Position numbers and translations under genes: made by a program | The notes under the pieces: model-generated | Seen by the model: only the letters and a program-made list of their open reading frames with translations | The model's database searches: none | What the model was told of the DNA's origin: nothing | Shown: piece after piece, positions 11,556-22,269 of the stretch | Position numbering within the stretch: the stretch's first letter is position 1 | Layout: the number at the start of each line of letters is the position of its first letter | DNA from: Girardinichthys multiradiatus | Taxonomy: Eukaryota; Chordata; Actinopteri; Cyprinodontiformes; Goodeidae | Direction of reading: 5' to 3' | DNA length: 64,000 nt | NCBI RefSeq assembly: GCF_021462225.1 | Contig: NC_061812.1 | Location: 48,341,363-48,405,362, forward strand

Positions 11556-11810
11556 GTGTGTGTGTGTGTGTGTGTGTGTTCCTGTCTTGGCATCACAGTG
11601 AGAACCATTTTCCCGATTTCACCATCAAATTGAGGACCGTTTGTACCAAAGTGAGGACATTTTGCTGGTCCTCACGACCTATTTTGCTAACGGTTAGGTT
11701 TAGGACTAAGGTGTGAATTGACTTTAGGTTAAGGTTAGGGTTAGGCATGCACTGGTAATAGTTAGGTTTAGGGTTATTGTCAGGGTTAGGTCATAGAAAG
11801 GGTTGAAGGT
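11556..11810. repeat. TG microsatellite with linked dispersed repeat
   Basis: A (TG)12 run at 11556-11580 is followed by GAGAACCATTTTCC, GTGAGGACATTTTGCTGGTCCTCA and then TTAGG/TTAGGG-like motifs from 11690 to 11795. The same order occurs inverted at 52800-53081. This is a dispersed fish repeat that carries its own microsatellite; the telomere-like motifs are part of it. Confidence 0.7.
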
Positions 11811-12168
11811 AACATGGAGGAAGCTGTTTATCAATTAGTCATGTCATGTTTATTAGCTAATGGCTACTTTGTTGATGTGTTAAGACTGAGGCAGTAAACT
11901 GAGAAGCAGGGCTGTGATCTATGATCTGATAAGGTTCTGCTCTGTTTATTAAATAATACCTTATGTACATTAGCAATTCAGTACAGATCACTAAAAATGA
12001 ATCAATAATATTATAGAATCCATCAGTTCCTGGTCAGATGCATGAATTGTTGAAATGAAATTTAAAGGACGAAATATGTTGCTCTCATAAGTGAAGAATT
12101 GGGGTTGTGATGGCCTTAAAGTTTTGTTTGATGTGAGAAAACAAATGAATCACAGGAGACATCCTGAC
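11811..12168. other. Unassigned DNA
   Basis: No feature recognised. The segment precedes the exon candidate on the minus strand. Confidence 0.35.
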
Positions 12169-12319
12169 CTTGTTTTGAAACTCTTGTGAAGCATATGGGG
12201 GCTGGGTCTGGGGTGGGCTAGGGGCGGGTGGTGTTTGGTCTGTGGGATTTGAGGCTGATACAGAAAGAGTGACACAACCCTCTTCGAATTCCATGTACTT
12301 GCTTTTCATAGACATAAAG
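12169..12319 (-). CDS. Candidate internal exon of an unidentified gene
   Basis: On the minus strand a 151-nt open segment is bounded by TTTTTGTGTGTAG upstream (acceptor) and AACAAG followed by GTCAGG downstream (donor). Read in the open phase it gives one leading base and 50 codons, including KSKYMEFEEGCVTLSVSASN followed by a proline/glutamine-rich stretch (TPPAPSPPQTQPP). The composition is richer in GC than the surroundings. I do not recognise the protein. No flanking exon was found, and a 151-nt open segment with GT-AG borders can occur by chance. Confidence is therefore low. Confidence 0.28.
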
Positions 12320-13050
12320 CTACACACAAAAATGTAAAATCATTTCTTGCCAAAGGTTTGCAAAGGTTTGCAATGGTTATTTAATATTACTGTTTTAATT
12401 TTTTGTTTGGGGGTGCAGAAAGTGTAGGAGTTGGTGGTTATTACCTTACCTACACCTTAGTCCCATGCAAAGACAAGCAGACTTTTCCGATGCAGATCAA
12501 ATGCCAGGATCTCTGAAATTGTACCAACACCCCCGTGACACTGTGGTATATCTGTCTTGCGTTTCAGTGGCATAGGAAAGATGCACGGCTTTAGGTAGAT
12601 AAAGAAATAAAGGTCACGCACCACCTTCCTGGACATTTAACACTGTTGCATGCACAATTTAGCACTCCAGCTAAGCTACCCTGTCACAGTTTTTTTTACA
12701 TTTCAAAATGTTCCAAAGCATTAGCATCGCCACTCTGAGAAACTAGATATACCAAACAGCTATGCGATTGCTACAGAAATTATGCAAGTTCTACTCAAAT
12801 GTCACAGCATTGACCCAATATTAACAGTACATCTCCTGCTACAATATGCAAATGCTCTGTCTGCATTGATAAAGATTAATTCAGCCTGGGATGCTGAATA
12901 ACCGGAGCTGCTTAAATAGACGGCCATCATACCCAAGTCCTTTTTAATTAAACAACATTTATTTGACCTCTTGAGGGCAGTGGTAAACTTTACTGAGTGT
13001 GGAAAAAACAATAAAACAACAGCAACATAATTGCAGAATTTGCTTACACT
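12320..13050. other. Unassigned DNA
   Basis: Moderately AT-rich sequence with no recognised gene or repeat. It ends at the tRNA-like SINE. Confidence 0.4.
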
Positions 13051-13056
13051 GGGCAT

Positions 13057-13232
13057 GGAGGTGGCGCTGGAGTTAAGCGCACGACCCATGTAAGGAGGCC
13101 TTGGTCCTCGACACAGTTGTAATGGGTTCGATTACCGGCCCATTGACTTTTGCTGCATGTCTTCCCACTCTCTCCACCCCATTTCCTGTTGGCTCACTTG
13201 TGAAAAAAAGAGAAAAATAAAGGCCACTGGTA
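13057..13232 (+). mobile_element. tRNA-derived SINE
   Basis: The 5' part reads like a tRNA gene: an A-box-like GGCGCTGGAGTTAAGCGC at about 13063 and a B-box GGGTTCGATTA at 13124-13134. It continues with GCATGTCTTCCC and ends ATAAAGGCCACTGGTAG. The body matches the SINE at 25842-26004, which shares the pyrimidine-rich middle and the ATAAAGGCCAC end. Clear target duplications were not found. It is non-coding and would be transcribed by RNA polymerase III. Confidence 0.8.
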
Positions 13233-13408
13233 GAGTACTGAATTTTTCACTGTTTACCCTAATACAGTCAATCAAAATTTTATTTTTAAAAGCATTTTAC
13301 ATACCATAAGGCAACCAAAGTGCTGTATAAAAAAAACATATGATATGATCACAGATTCCTTCCTCTGGTTGGAGACAGATCCAGAATACAGGATGGATTG
13401 TAACAGAT
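13233..13408. other. Spacer with SINE/LINE-tail-like sequence
   Basis: The stretch TCAATCAAAATTTTATTTTTAA resembles tails of fish retroposons. Otherwise nothing is recognised. Confidence 0.35.
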
Positions 13409-13783
13409 TGTTACAACCCGGCTCGGCCAGGGGTGAAGGAGGGGAAGTAACATAAAGAAAATGGAGATATGGAGACCAACAAATATCACCACTAGCAAAG
13501 CTTCACAAGCACACAAAGCGAGCTTGTGCGAGCAGAAAATAGACAGCCCACAGGAAATCCCGGCGTCGTCCAGCAGCAGGAATATTGAGCGTCCAGGAAG
13601 ATCCGCGTACACCAGCAACCAGCGAAGAAGAACACCAAAGGGGGAATCCCATCGGGAGGGAGTCCCGCACAGCCAAGCCGATAGAAACAAAGGAACAGGG
13701 TTTCCTCCTCTTCAGCGTGCCTATCAGCAGCCTGTACACAAGATTATAAAAACGAAACACACCTACGACCACTGGTCGTAACA
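13409..13783 (-). repeat. LTR of gypsy remnant A (375 bp)
   Basis: On the minus strand the LTR starts TGTTACGACCAG after a purine tract (CTTTTAAGGGGGAGG, complement at 13784-13798) and ends CCGGGTTGTAACA at 13409. The ends are inverted TGTTACGAC/GTTGTAACA. The 3' part recurs, inverted, at 17761-17824. Confidence 0.8.
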
Positions 13784-13830
13784 CCTCCCCCTTAAAAGAA
13801 CCACATAATGTTCACAAAACAAAGTATTTA

Positions 13831-14835
13831 TCACACTCTAGATAAACCATCAGCGAAGATGTTGGCTACACCTCTTTTGTGTCTGATGTCAAGATGGTAA
13901 TCTTGGATAAATAAAGCCCACCTCATTAGCCTTTGGTTGTGGTTGTACATCTCTGACAGAAAAATGAGGGGATTGTGGTCAGTGTATACGACAGTAGACG
14001 AAGGACTAGATCCAACATATACTTCATAGTGCTGCAGTGCAAAAAGTAAAGCCAGAGTTTTTTTCTCTATGGTGTAATAGTTCAGCCCCATAGTCTTCTT
14101 GTAGTAAAACAGCTCCTGTTCCCACTGCACTGGCGTCTACTTCAAGCTTAAATAGTTTGGTCAAATCTAGAGCAGAAAATACAGGTGCATGGCACAATAG
14201 AGATTTAAGACTTTCAAAGGCATGCAGATAGTTGGGAGTCCAAGTTTACTTTAGGACCAAGAAGAGTAGTTAGGGGTTGCGCGACAGTCGAAAAGTTGCA
14301 ACAAAAATATCTGTAATAGCCCGCCATACCTACAAATCGGCGCAAATCTTTTCTAGTATAGGGCAAAGAAGACGTTTTAAGGGCAGAAATCTTTTCCTCC
14401 ACAGTACGTACCTGCCATTGGCCCACCTTTTTACCCAAGTAGGTGACAGGAGCCCGTCCAAAGTCCCATTTAGCAAGGTTTAGCACCTGCTAGTTGTGTA
14501 AAAACTTCACTTAATACATGGATATGTTCCTCCCAAGTAGAGGTATACATGATAAGGTCATCTAGATAGGTATTGCAGTTAGAGAGTCCCACTAATGCAG
14601 TGTTTATCAAATGTTGAATGGTGGCGGGAGCGTTGCAGATGCCAAAAGCCATCACTGTGTATTGTAAAAAACTATCTGGCGTCACAAAAGCTGAAACTTC
14701 TGAAGCGCGCTTAGTAAGTGACACCTGCCAATAACCTTTGAGTAAATCTAATTTACTCACAAACTGGGCATTCCCAATTGTATGTACACAATCTTCAATG
14801 TTTTTGAAAGTGGTGTGCAACAGCAGAGCGATCAT
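13831..14835 (-). pseudogene. Gypsy reverse transcriptase and RNase H fragment
   Basis: The reverse transcriptase part shows SKLDLLKGYWQVSLTKRASE, MAFGICNAPATIQHLI and the catalytic YLDD in CNTYLDDLIMYTS. It runs to about 14470 and continues, after a frame change, with KDLRRFVGMAGYYRYF. RNase H follows with GLNYYTIEKKTLALLFALQH and DHNPLIFLSEMYNHNQRLMRW, ending GVANIFADGLSRV. The two halves are in different frames and the intermediate segment (14131-14213) is degenerate. Integrase is absent. The fragment is not functional. Confidence 0.88.
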
Positions 14836-14879
14836 AACGTTACTTCATGGACTTCTGAGAATTACAGAGTAATGGATCA

Positions 14880-15190
14880 TCAAACACACACGCCAGCAAT
14901 GTCATTTCCTACCAATAGGGTCACACCTTGCAGTGGTAAAGTTGGGCAAACAGCAAGGGGAAAAGTACCTGAAATAAGGTCAGATTGCAAACAAACTAAG
15001 TGTACCGGCCAAGGCACATAACCCATTTCTATTCCCTGTATGAAGGTACTGTATCCACAGGATGACAGATTTGAAAATGGGAGCGTGTCAGCTAAAATAA
15101 GTGACTGCGAACTACCTGTGTCACGTAGCATACAAACTGGTCGTTGATCAGCAGGATTACCTACTAAGGAAACTAGCCCATTTACTAGAA
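14880..15190 (-). pseudogene. Gypsy aspartic protease fragment
   Basis: The minus-strand peptide MLRDTGSSQSLILADTLPFS contains the protease active-site triad as D-T-G. It is preceded by PFLVNGLVSLVGNPADQRPV and followed by LLVGNDIAG, a typical order in this gypsy lineage. It is cut at its 5' side by the RTE LINE. The distance to reverse transcriptase is far shorter than normal, indicating a deletion. Confidence 0.82.
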
Positions 15191-15203
15191 ATGGCTTAAA
15201 GGA

Positions 15204-17641
15204 TTGGGCGGCGGACGAAGGTGGAGACCTCGGCGGCCCGATCCCCGGATGCTGGATCTAGGGACAGGGAATGTCACCTCGCTGGGGAGGACGGAGCCTG
15301 AGCTTGTGCGGGAGGTCGGGAGATATCGACTAGAAATAGTCGGGCTAGCCTCCACACACAGCGTGGGTTCTAGGACCCATCTCCTCGAGAGGGGCTGGAC
15401 TCTCTTCTACTCTGGAGTGGCCCACGGGGAGAGGCGGCGGGCTGGGGTGGGCTTGCTTGTCGCCCCCAGCTCAGCCGTCTCGTGTTGGGGTTTACCCCAG
15501 TGGATGAGAGGGTCGCATCCCTGCGCCTTCGGGTTGGGGAGAGGTCTTCGACTATCATTTCAGCCTACGGGCCGAGTGGTAGTGCGGAGTACCCGGCCTT
15601 CTTGGCGTCCCTGTCGGGGGTGCTGGATAGTGCCCCTACTGGGGACTCCATTATTCTGCTGTGGGACTTCAACACCCACGTGGGAAACGACAGTGACACC
15701 TGGAGAGGCGTGATCGGGAGGAATGGCCTCCCCGATCTGAATCCGACAGGTGTTTTGTTATTGGACTTCTGTGCTAGTCATGGATTGTCCATAATGAACA
15801 CCATGTTCAAACATAAGGGTGTCCACCAGTGCACTTGGCACCAGGATACCCTAGGCAGGAGGTCAATGATCGACTTTGTTGTCGTATCATCAGACCTTCA
15901 GCCGCATGTTTTGGACACTCGGGTGAAGAGAGGGGCTGAGCTGTCCACTGATCACCACCTGGTGGTGAGTTGGATCCGCTGGGGGAGGAGAAAGCCGGAC
16001 AGACTTGGCAGGCCCAAGCGCATAGTGAGGGTCTGCTGGGAACGTCAGGCGGACCCCTTGGCCAGGGATGTATTCAACTCTCACCTCCGGGAGAGCTTTG
16101 ACCAGATTCTGAGGGATGTTGGAGACATAGAGTCCGAGTGGACCATGTTCTCCGCATCTATTGTCGATGCTGCTGCCCGTAGCTGCGGCCGTAAGGTCTG
16201 CAGTGCCTGTCGCGGCGGCAATCCCCGAACCCGGTGGTGGACACCGGCAGTAAGGGACGCTGTCAAGCTGAAGAAGGAGTCCTATCGGCTGTGGTTGGCT
16301 TGTGGGACTCCTGAGGCGGCTGACGGGTACCGTGGGGCCAAGCGTGCCGCGGCCCGGGCGGTGGCAGAGGCAAAAACCCGGACCTGGGAGGAGTTCGGTG
16401 AGGCCATGGAGAAGGACTACCGGTTGGCCCCGACGCAATTCTGGCAAACCGTCTGGCTCCTCAGGAGGGGGAAGCAGTGCTTCGCCAACACTTTTTACAG
16501 TGGGGGTGGGGAGCTGCTGACCTCGACTGGGGACATTATCGGCCAGTGGAAGGAATACTTCAAGGATCTCCTCAATCCTGCCATCACGCATTCCCTGGTG
16601 GAAACAGAGGCTGGGGACTCGGGGTTGGACTCTTTCATCACCCAGGCTGAAGTCACCGAGGTCGTTAAAAAGCTCCGTGGTGGCAGGGCTTCGGGGTTGG
16701 ACGAGATCCGCCCTGAGTACCTCAAGTCTTTGGATGTTGTGGGGCTGTCATGGTTGACACGCCTCTTCAACATTGCGTGGCGGACGGGGACAGTGCCTTT
16801 GGATTGGCAGACTGGTCCCCCTACATAAGAAGGGTGACCGGAGGGTGTGCTCCAACTACAGGGGGATCACACTCCTCATCCTCCCTGGTAAGGCCTACGC
16901 CAGGGTATTGGAGAGGAGAGTCCAGCCGATAGTCGAACCCCGGCTTCAGGAGGAGCAGTGTGGTTTTCGTCCAGGCCGTGGAACACTGGACCAGCTCTAT
17001 ACCCTCTACAGGGTTCATGGGAGTTTGCCCAACCGGTTCACATGTGTTTTGTGGACCTGGAGAAGGGATTCGACTGTGTCCCTCATGATGCCCTGTGGGG
17101 GGTGCTCCAGGAGTATGGAATCGGGAAACCTTTACTAGGGGCCATCCGATCTCTGTACAAGCGGAGCAGGAGTTTGGTTCCCATTGCCGGCACTAAGTCG
17201 GACCTGTTCCCGGTGCATGTTGGACTCCGGCAGCGCTGCCCTTTGTCACCGGTCCTGTTCATAACTTTTATGGACAGGATTTCTAGGCACAGCCAAGGGC
17301 CGGAGGGGGTCTGGTTTGGGCACCAGAGGATTTCGTCTCTTCTTTTTGCAGATGACGTGGTCCTGCTGGCCCCCTCTAGCCAAGACCTACAGCATGCACT
17401 GGGGCGGTTCGCAGCCGAGTGTGAAGCGGCTGGGATGGAGATCAGGTCCTCCAAGTCCGAGGCCATGGTTCTCGACCGGAAAAGGGTGGCTTGTCCTCTT
17501 CAGGTTGGAGGGGAGTTCCTGCCTCAAGTGGAGGAGTTTAAGTATCTCAGGGTCTTGTTCACGAGTGAGGGAAGAATGGAGCGGGAGATCGACAGACGGA
17601 TCGGTGCGGCTGCCACAGTAATGGGGGAGTGTTTTATTTAG
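15204..17641 (+). pseudogene. RTE-type endonuclease-reverse transcriptase, frameshifted
   Basis: The first frame (15204-15480) gives the endonuclease start with TGNVTSLGRTEPELVREVGR. After a shift the frame 15482-16828 (448 codons) carries [44 protein letters not shown] and STDHHLVVS, which are endonuclease motifs, followed by the start of reverse transcriptase ([20 protein letters not shown]). Further shifts near 16815 and 16990 lead to [50 protein letters not shown] and the catalytic LLFADDVVLLA at about 17340. The carboxyl part after MEREIDRRIGAAATVMG is missing. One usually conserved G in the QGCPLSP motif is R. It is a pseudogene with at least three frame changes. Confidence 0.9.
15205..17628 (+). 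mobile_element. RTE/Rex3-like LINE, copy a, 3'-truncated
   Basis: The sequence encodes an apurinic-type endonuclease followed by reverse transcriptase. It begins near GGGCGGCGGACGAAGGTGG and is abruptly lost at about 17628, where an LTR fragment starts. Two further, shorter copies lie on the minus strand at 20462-21630 and 31934-33515. The protein matches the RTE-type LINEs widespread in teleosts; the Rex3 name is my best recollection of the family, not a database result. Confidence 0.88.
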
Positions 17642-17824
17642 GGTTATTTTATTTTGTGCTGGAGGCTGTTTGGTTCATTTGCCTCATGTTAGTGGTGCAT
17701 TCTTTTACATATGTGTCTGTTACTTTAAGCATTACAAATAAACAACCTTCATTAGACTTCCCATATCTCCATTTTCTTTATGTTACTTCCCCTCCTTCAC
17801 CCCTGGCCGAGCCGGGTCGTAACA
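17629..17824 (+). repeat. LTR fragment, inverted relative to 13409-13783
   Basis: The segment 17761-17824 (CCATATCTCCATTTTC through GAGCCGGGTCGTAACA) is the reverse complement of the start of the LTR at 13409, so this is the 3' part of an LTR in + orientation. An AATAAA signal lies upstream at about 17737. The left side is cut by the RTE LINE. Downstream of 17824 there is no primer binding site. Confidence 0.75.
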
Positions 17825-19690
17825 TAAGCAACCAGCAACAAGAGCTGAAGTGAGAATTTAAAAGATGGTAGCGAGAGCTGCTGTAATAAACGGAGACAGT
17901 GCCTCTAAGAAAAACATATAAAGAGGAGCTGGAAGTAAAACAGCTGAAGATGTTAAAATTTTCATTTTGAGTGACCAGCATGGACAGGATTAGGCATGAG
18001 CATATCAGATCACCTCCCCCTGGGATCAGTTAGCAAACCCATTTTTAATTATGGGCCTTTTAGATTCTATATGCTATTTTTCAATTTCATATCAGAACAT
18101 ATTCTGCATTAAATCTCGACATTTCAGTATTAATGTATAGTAATAAATGTGTAGACATGCAACTGGAAATGTAATGAAGCTCATGATGATGATGTTATCT
18201 TATGTATAATGAATGTTTCTGGCAGATTTTTTTATTCAGAAATGTAATATGTGCTCAGTCTCAGGGGGGATCTAGTGGGTTTTACAAAGACTCACTCTCC
18301 ATGCATTTTAATGAAATTGTAAAGTGTCTGACTCTGACCTGCATTCACTTAGAATATTTAATTTTCTCATGTTTGAATTCTTTGGAGTATTTTTCTTTTG
18401 ATGGAGCATTCAGGCTTTTTCTCTCCTATTTAGGCCAAAACAGCATGAAACTGGTTTGCTTCCAGAAAGTTTAGAAGGGGCAATTCTTTTCTGTCTCTTC
18501 TCATTCACCTTCTGCTGTTTCGGCTCTGAACTCCACATTAATCCACATAATGTCAGTGGAAAGACAATTGTCTTCAGTGCCCTCTCACTGCCAATTAATT
18601 TGCTTGTTTTTCTTCTAGTGTGAAATTTCCAGTCACCTTTTATAGCAGGGCAGTGTGAGCACGGGAAAAGGAATATTAAAGTGCATAATGAATCATCTCT
18701 ATTTTTTGAATGAGGGCATTGGACATTTATTTAAAATGACTCGCTTTGAGGAGACACTAATTGCTTGTCTTATCTCATCTTGTATTCTGTCCCCCTCTTG
18801 CTCTGGTCTTTGCACCAACATATTTACGTTTCATTATGGTCAGCAGCTACATCCTCATATGATTGGTTTTTTTCCTCGTCTTTCTTCTGGGAACTTTTGT
18901 ATTGCCTGTGTAGAATACCTTATCTTGCTTGTGTCCGATTCTGAAATTCCCAATCCTATACATGCTACAATCAGTCAGATAACTAATGTAGAGAAAGAGA
19001 TTCCAGACAAAAAACTGAAAACTACAAGGGAGGGATGATTAGGGAAATAGTTCTAATGTTTTGATATAATTGTGGCTGCAGAATGTCTGAAATGAAGATG
19101 CAGGCACATCCACATCAAAACATATGACATTTACAGTGGTTGCGGCCCTACCTATTTTTGGTCATCAAAGATGTAAGATAAAGAGAAAAAGTTATATAAA
19201 TAAAATGGAATTCTTCAATTGATAGTGTTTTTTAAATACAGATCAGACAGCAGCATCATTCTCCAATGAGAGAGTGATAAATGATTGTCTAAACATTTAT
19301 TGGCTGCTTGTGTCATGTGATGTAAACAAAACTTTTCCCACACAAATGTTAGCTACCTGGCATTGCTTCTGATTGGTATCAGTTTGATAACCTCGTTATT
19401 GACCACTTTTATTGTTTACCAGCATTGAAACGTAAAATAACGGGTTTTTTTGTCACAACGCCATGAAAAGTGAAGGGAATTTCGGCTGCAGATATTCCAC
19501 CTGTGGCCGACTGTACTTTAACCTGTTGAGATGCTTCAGCAGATGGGTCTGCTGCTCCCCCTTGCTTGTATGCCGCTACAGTAGACATGGATAACCCTGT
19601 GCGTGCCGCTACTGCCTCGTCTGTCCATACTATATCTCGTGGTTGTCATCAGGCAAGCAATTTAGTGTACAGCACATGTTAATCTATCTG
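17825..19690. other. Unassigned DNA, no gene seen
   Basis: About 1.9 kb of AT-rich, apparently single-copy sequence. Short open frames (18202-18474 and 18655-19038 +) carry no recognisable motif and no exon-like borders. Confidence 0.4.
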
Positions 19691-19694
19691 CCTT

Positions 19695-19932
19695 TGATAA
19701 TTTGGTCACTCTGTTCTGTCGCTGTGATAGCGCTCCTCCAGAAAAATGTTTGCTGCCTTCTGGCCCGACTGTAGAAACCTCCATTGCTCCAGTGCTCCCA
19801 GCTTCCCCATCTTCTTCTTCAAGCCAGGCAGAAGTACACTGCTCCAGTGACTGCTGCAAGGATCTGACAAAGTCTCACCGACCAGACAACCTAGCAATTC
19901 TCTCTGGGACAAGACGTGTACAAGGCAGGTAC
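19695..19932 (+). pseudogene. hAT-type TTF zinc-finger fragment (putative)
   Basis: The + frame reads an acidic/serine-rich stretch (PASPSSSSSQAEVH), then CSSDCCKDLTKSHRPDNLAI and LSGTRRVQGRYK. The pattern D-C-C-K-x-L-x(6)-P-x-N-x-x-x-L resembles the start of the TTF-type zinc finger found before hAT transposases and domesticated relatives. A plausible donor (GGCAG followed by GTACAAGG) follows at about 19926. The remaining finger and the catalytic domain are not seen nearby. It could alternatively be an exon of a domesticated gene. Confidence 0.4.
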
Positions 19933-19949
19933 AAGGTTCAATGTTGCTG

Positions 19950-20314
19950 TTTTTATGTGCAACAATCGGTCTGCATTTGTGCAGGTCAGGTGCATAATGC
20001 TGGTTTTCTGCGTCATGTGTAAGATGCGCATTGTGTCAGGTGAGGTCATGGTTTTGTGCATACACTCTGATGAATTCTGCAGGCGCCCCTGATCAGAGGA
20101 ATGGTGGTGTTTTATGTGTCAGCGTATGTGTTGGGAGGTGATTTATATGATGGGCTCTATATGATGGCTCTATACATTCCAAGTCATACCTAAAACGAGA
20201 TGTGAGAAGACTGTCGGTCACTGATTGGGTAGGGAGCGGCGCCAGTAGTTACAGCATATTTCAGTAGCTAATATTTTCAACTGTTAAACTGTTCTACCCT
20301 GTGTTTATTGTGTA
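19950..20314. other. Unassigned DNA between hAT scrap and gypsy
   Basis: Nothing recognised. It ends at the LTR border at 20315. Confidence 0.35.
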
Positions 20315-20455
20315 TATTACGTTCCCCAAAGGCAGTCTAGGGATATGCAGGGGAAGGCACCGATAATCGTCCAGGAACGAAGTCAGCAGAAGGGCAGGTT
20401 AGATAAACATTTTTTTGCTAAAAACATAGCATGATATCAAAAAAAGAATCTTCAG
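20315..20455 (-). repeat. 3' LTR end fragment of gypsy B
   Basis: The sequence ATTACGTTCCCCAAAGGCAG through ACATAGCATGATATCAAAAA matches 23718-23868 in the same orientation. It is the end of the LTR in minus reading. The RTE LINE replaces the rest of this LTR. Confidence 0.82.
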
Positions 20456-20461
20456 ATGGGC

Positions 20462-21630
20462 GTGGACATGCACTGACCCAAAGTTCAATGTCATAGGTAA
20501 GGGTAGGAACATAGACCAACTGGTAAATTGAGAGCTTCATTTTTCGGCTCAGCTCTCTATTCACCGAAACGGCATAGCATCCCCATGGCTGCGGCAGCTG
20601 CACCGACCCGTCTGTCAATCTCCCGCTGCATTCTCCCCTCGCTCGTGCACAACACTCCAAGATACTTGAACTCCTCCACTTGAGTCAGGAACTCCCCTCT
20701 AACCTGAAGAGGACAAGCCACGCTTTTCCGGCCGAGAACCATGGCCTCGGACTTGGAGGAGCTGATCTTCATCCCAGCCCTTCACACTCGGATATGAACC
20801 GCCCCAGTGCATGCTGTAGGCAACATCGACAATAGACACGGAGAACATGGTCCACTCAGACTCTATGTCTCCAATCTCCCCCGGAATCCGTTTAAAGCTC
20901 TCCCGGAGGTGGGAGTTGAATGCATCCCTGGCCGTTTTCAGCAGACCCTCACTAATCGCTTGGCTCTGCCATGTCTGTCCATCTTTCTCCTTTTCCAACA
21001 GTTCCAACTCACCACCAGGTAGTGATCAATGGACAGCTCAGCCCCTCTCTTAACCCGAGTGTCCAAAACATGAGGCCGAAGGTCTGAAGACGCGACACCA
21101 AAGTTGATCATCAACCTCCTGCCTAGGCTGTTCTGGTGCTAAGTGCACTGATGGACACCCTTATGCTTGAACATAGTGTTCATTATGGACAATCCAGACT
21201 AGCACATAAGTCCAATAATGAAACACCACTTGGATTCAGATCATGGGGGCCATTCCTCCCAATCATGCCTCTCCTGGTGTCACTGTTGTTTCCCACATGG
21301 GCGTTTAAACACCCCAGCAGAATAACGAAGTCCCTGGGAGGGGCACTATGAAGCACCCCCGAGAGGGACGCCAAGAAGGCAATGGGTACTCCGCACTACT
21401 GTTCGGCCCATAGGCCGAAGTGACAGTCAGAGACCTGTCCCTGACCCGAAGGTACAAGGATGCGACCCTCTCATCCACTGGGGTAAACCCCAACACGAGC
21501 CTGTGTGCCATTGGTGTTCCTACCAGGGGCATTTAAGCCCCAGACAACATAGCCTCTAGGATCATTTGAGCACTCAAACCCCTCCACTGTGTTAAGGTGG
21601 CAGTTCAAGGAGGGGAAGTTGAAGAGTACC
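20462..21630 (-). mobile_element. RTE/Rex3-like LINE, copy b, internally deleted
   Basis: Minus-strand peptides include [19 protein letters not shown] and SAYGPNSSAEYP (endonuclease, 21480-21390), REIDRRVGAAAAAMG and RELSRKMKLSIYQLVYVPTL (after the catalytic domain, about 20640-20500). Most of reverse transcriptase is deleted: SIVDVA jumps to YSMHWGGSYPSVKG at about 20815. The right end retains leader sequence (GTGGAGGGGTTTGAGTGC complement near 21580) that copy a lacks. The 3' part is lost at 20462. Confidence 0.82.
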
Positions 21631-21718
21631 TATGATAAAAATTAAAGACTTCTACATACTTTGCAAGTGGGAAAACCTGCTAAATTAGCAGTGTATCAAA
21701 TACTTGTTCCCCCCACAG
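21626..21718 (+). mobile_element. Tc1-like terminal fragment
   Basis: The sequence ATTAAAGACTTCTACATACT, then AAAACCTGCTAAATTAGCAG and GTATCAAATACTTGTTC ending CCCCCCACAG before TA matches the right terminus of a fish Tc1 family as I remember it. Only the end of the element is present; the other inverted repeat is missing. Confidence 0.65.
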
Positions 21719-22185
21719 TACCTCTGGAAATGCCATCTGGCTCTGGCCCAGAAATTGAAACATACACAACTTCAACAGCAGGATAAACCTTTGCACCTGC
21801 TATGTTATTACCCATTATGAAGTGAACTTCAGCTATGGGAAAACCCGGGCTCATCACAACAGAAAAAACTCCAGAAGCCAATGTTGTTTTTACATGAACA
21901 CAATGAAGTGGAGCAGACAAATAACTCATCTCAACACCTCTTACAGTGGTACTTGCATTACAAGCAGACTACTCATTAAATGGCAATACACTGGATAAGA
22001 TCAGAGACATGGAGCCCCCAGTTTCTCTCGATACTTTCACTGGATGTTGGTCTTCAAGCTGTCCAGTGAGAGACACTAAACCATCAAAACTAAAGGGCTT
22101 AAAGCATTCATCCAGTTGCTCAGGGCTTACTAAATGTTCCATAGTATCAATAGAGGCTGTTTTGAGTAGCCCCACCCTTTTTGAC
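21696..22185 (-). pseudogene. Gypsy B protease region
   Basis: The minus strand reads KPFSFDGLVSLTGQLEDQHP, then a degenerate active site (RETGGSMSLILSSVLPF instead of the usual R-D-T-G-x-x-Q-S) and, in a shifted frame, the SFVVMSPGFPIAEVHFIMGN-like stretch with NNIAGAKVYP. The same region is better preserved in remnant A at 14880-15190. The catalytic Asp is replaced by Glu. Confidence 0.7.
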
Positions 22186-22227
22186 TGTTTTCACAGCGGA
22201 TCCCTGTTGCTTACGTTTATCACTTTC

Positions 22228-22269
22228 ACAGTCAGCAATTAGATGTCCAGGCTTGAAACAAAAGAAGCA
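22228..22269 (-). other. CCHC zinc knuckle of gypsy B gag
   Basis: The 14 codons read CFFCFKPGHLIADC, an intact C-x2-C-x4-H-x4-C nucleic-acid-binding knuckle, followed by a basic stretch (ESDKRKQQGSAVKTVKKGG). Confidence 0.85.

Larger units (their letters stand above)
13409..15195 (-). mobile_element. Ty3/gypsy remnant A (protease-RT-RNase H-LTR)
   Basis: Read on the minus strand the order is protease (15131-14880), reverse transcriptase (14835-14214), RNase H (14130-13831) and LTR (13783-13409). Only about 45 bp separate protease from reverse transcriptase, and integrase is completely missing between RNase H and the LTR. The right end is cut at about 15195-15205, where an RTE-type LINE begins on the opposite strand. 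Peptides resemble those of the gypsy at 20315-24255, so both belong to related lineages. Confidence 0.85.

Noticed and set aside
11690..11800. TTAGGG-like motifs suggesting an interstitial telomere
   Set aside because: The motifs are degenerate, few, and part of a dispersed repeat that recurs inverted at 52800-52890.
13057..13140. tRNA gene
   Set aside because: A- and B-box are present, but the cloverleaf is incomplete and the sequence continues into a SINE body shared with 25842-26004.
15890..16591. 233-codon minus-strand open frame
   Set aside because: Shadow of the GC-rich RTE reverse transcriptase on the other strand.
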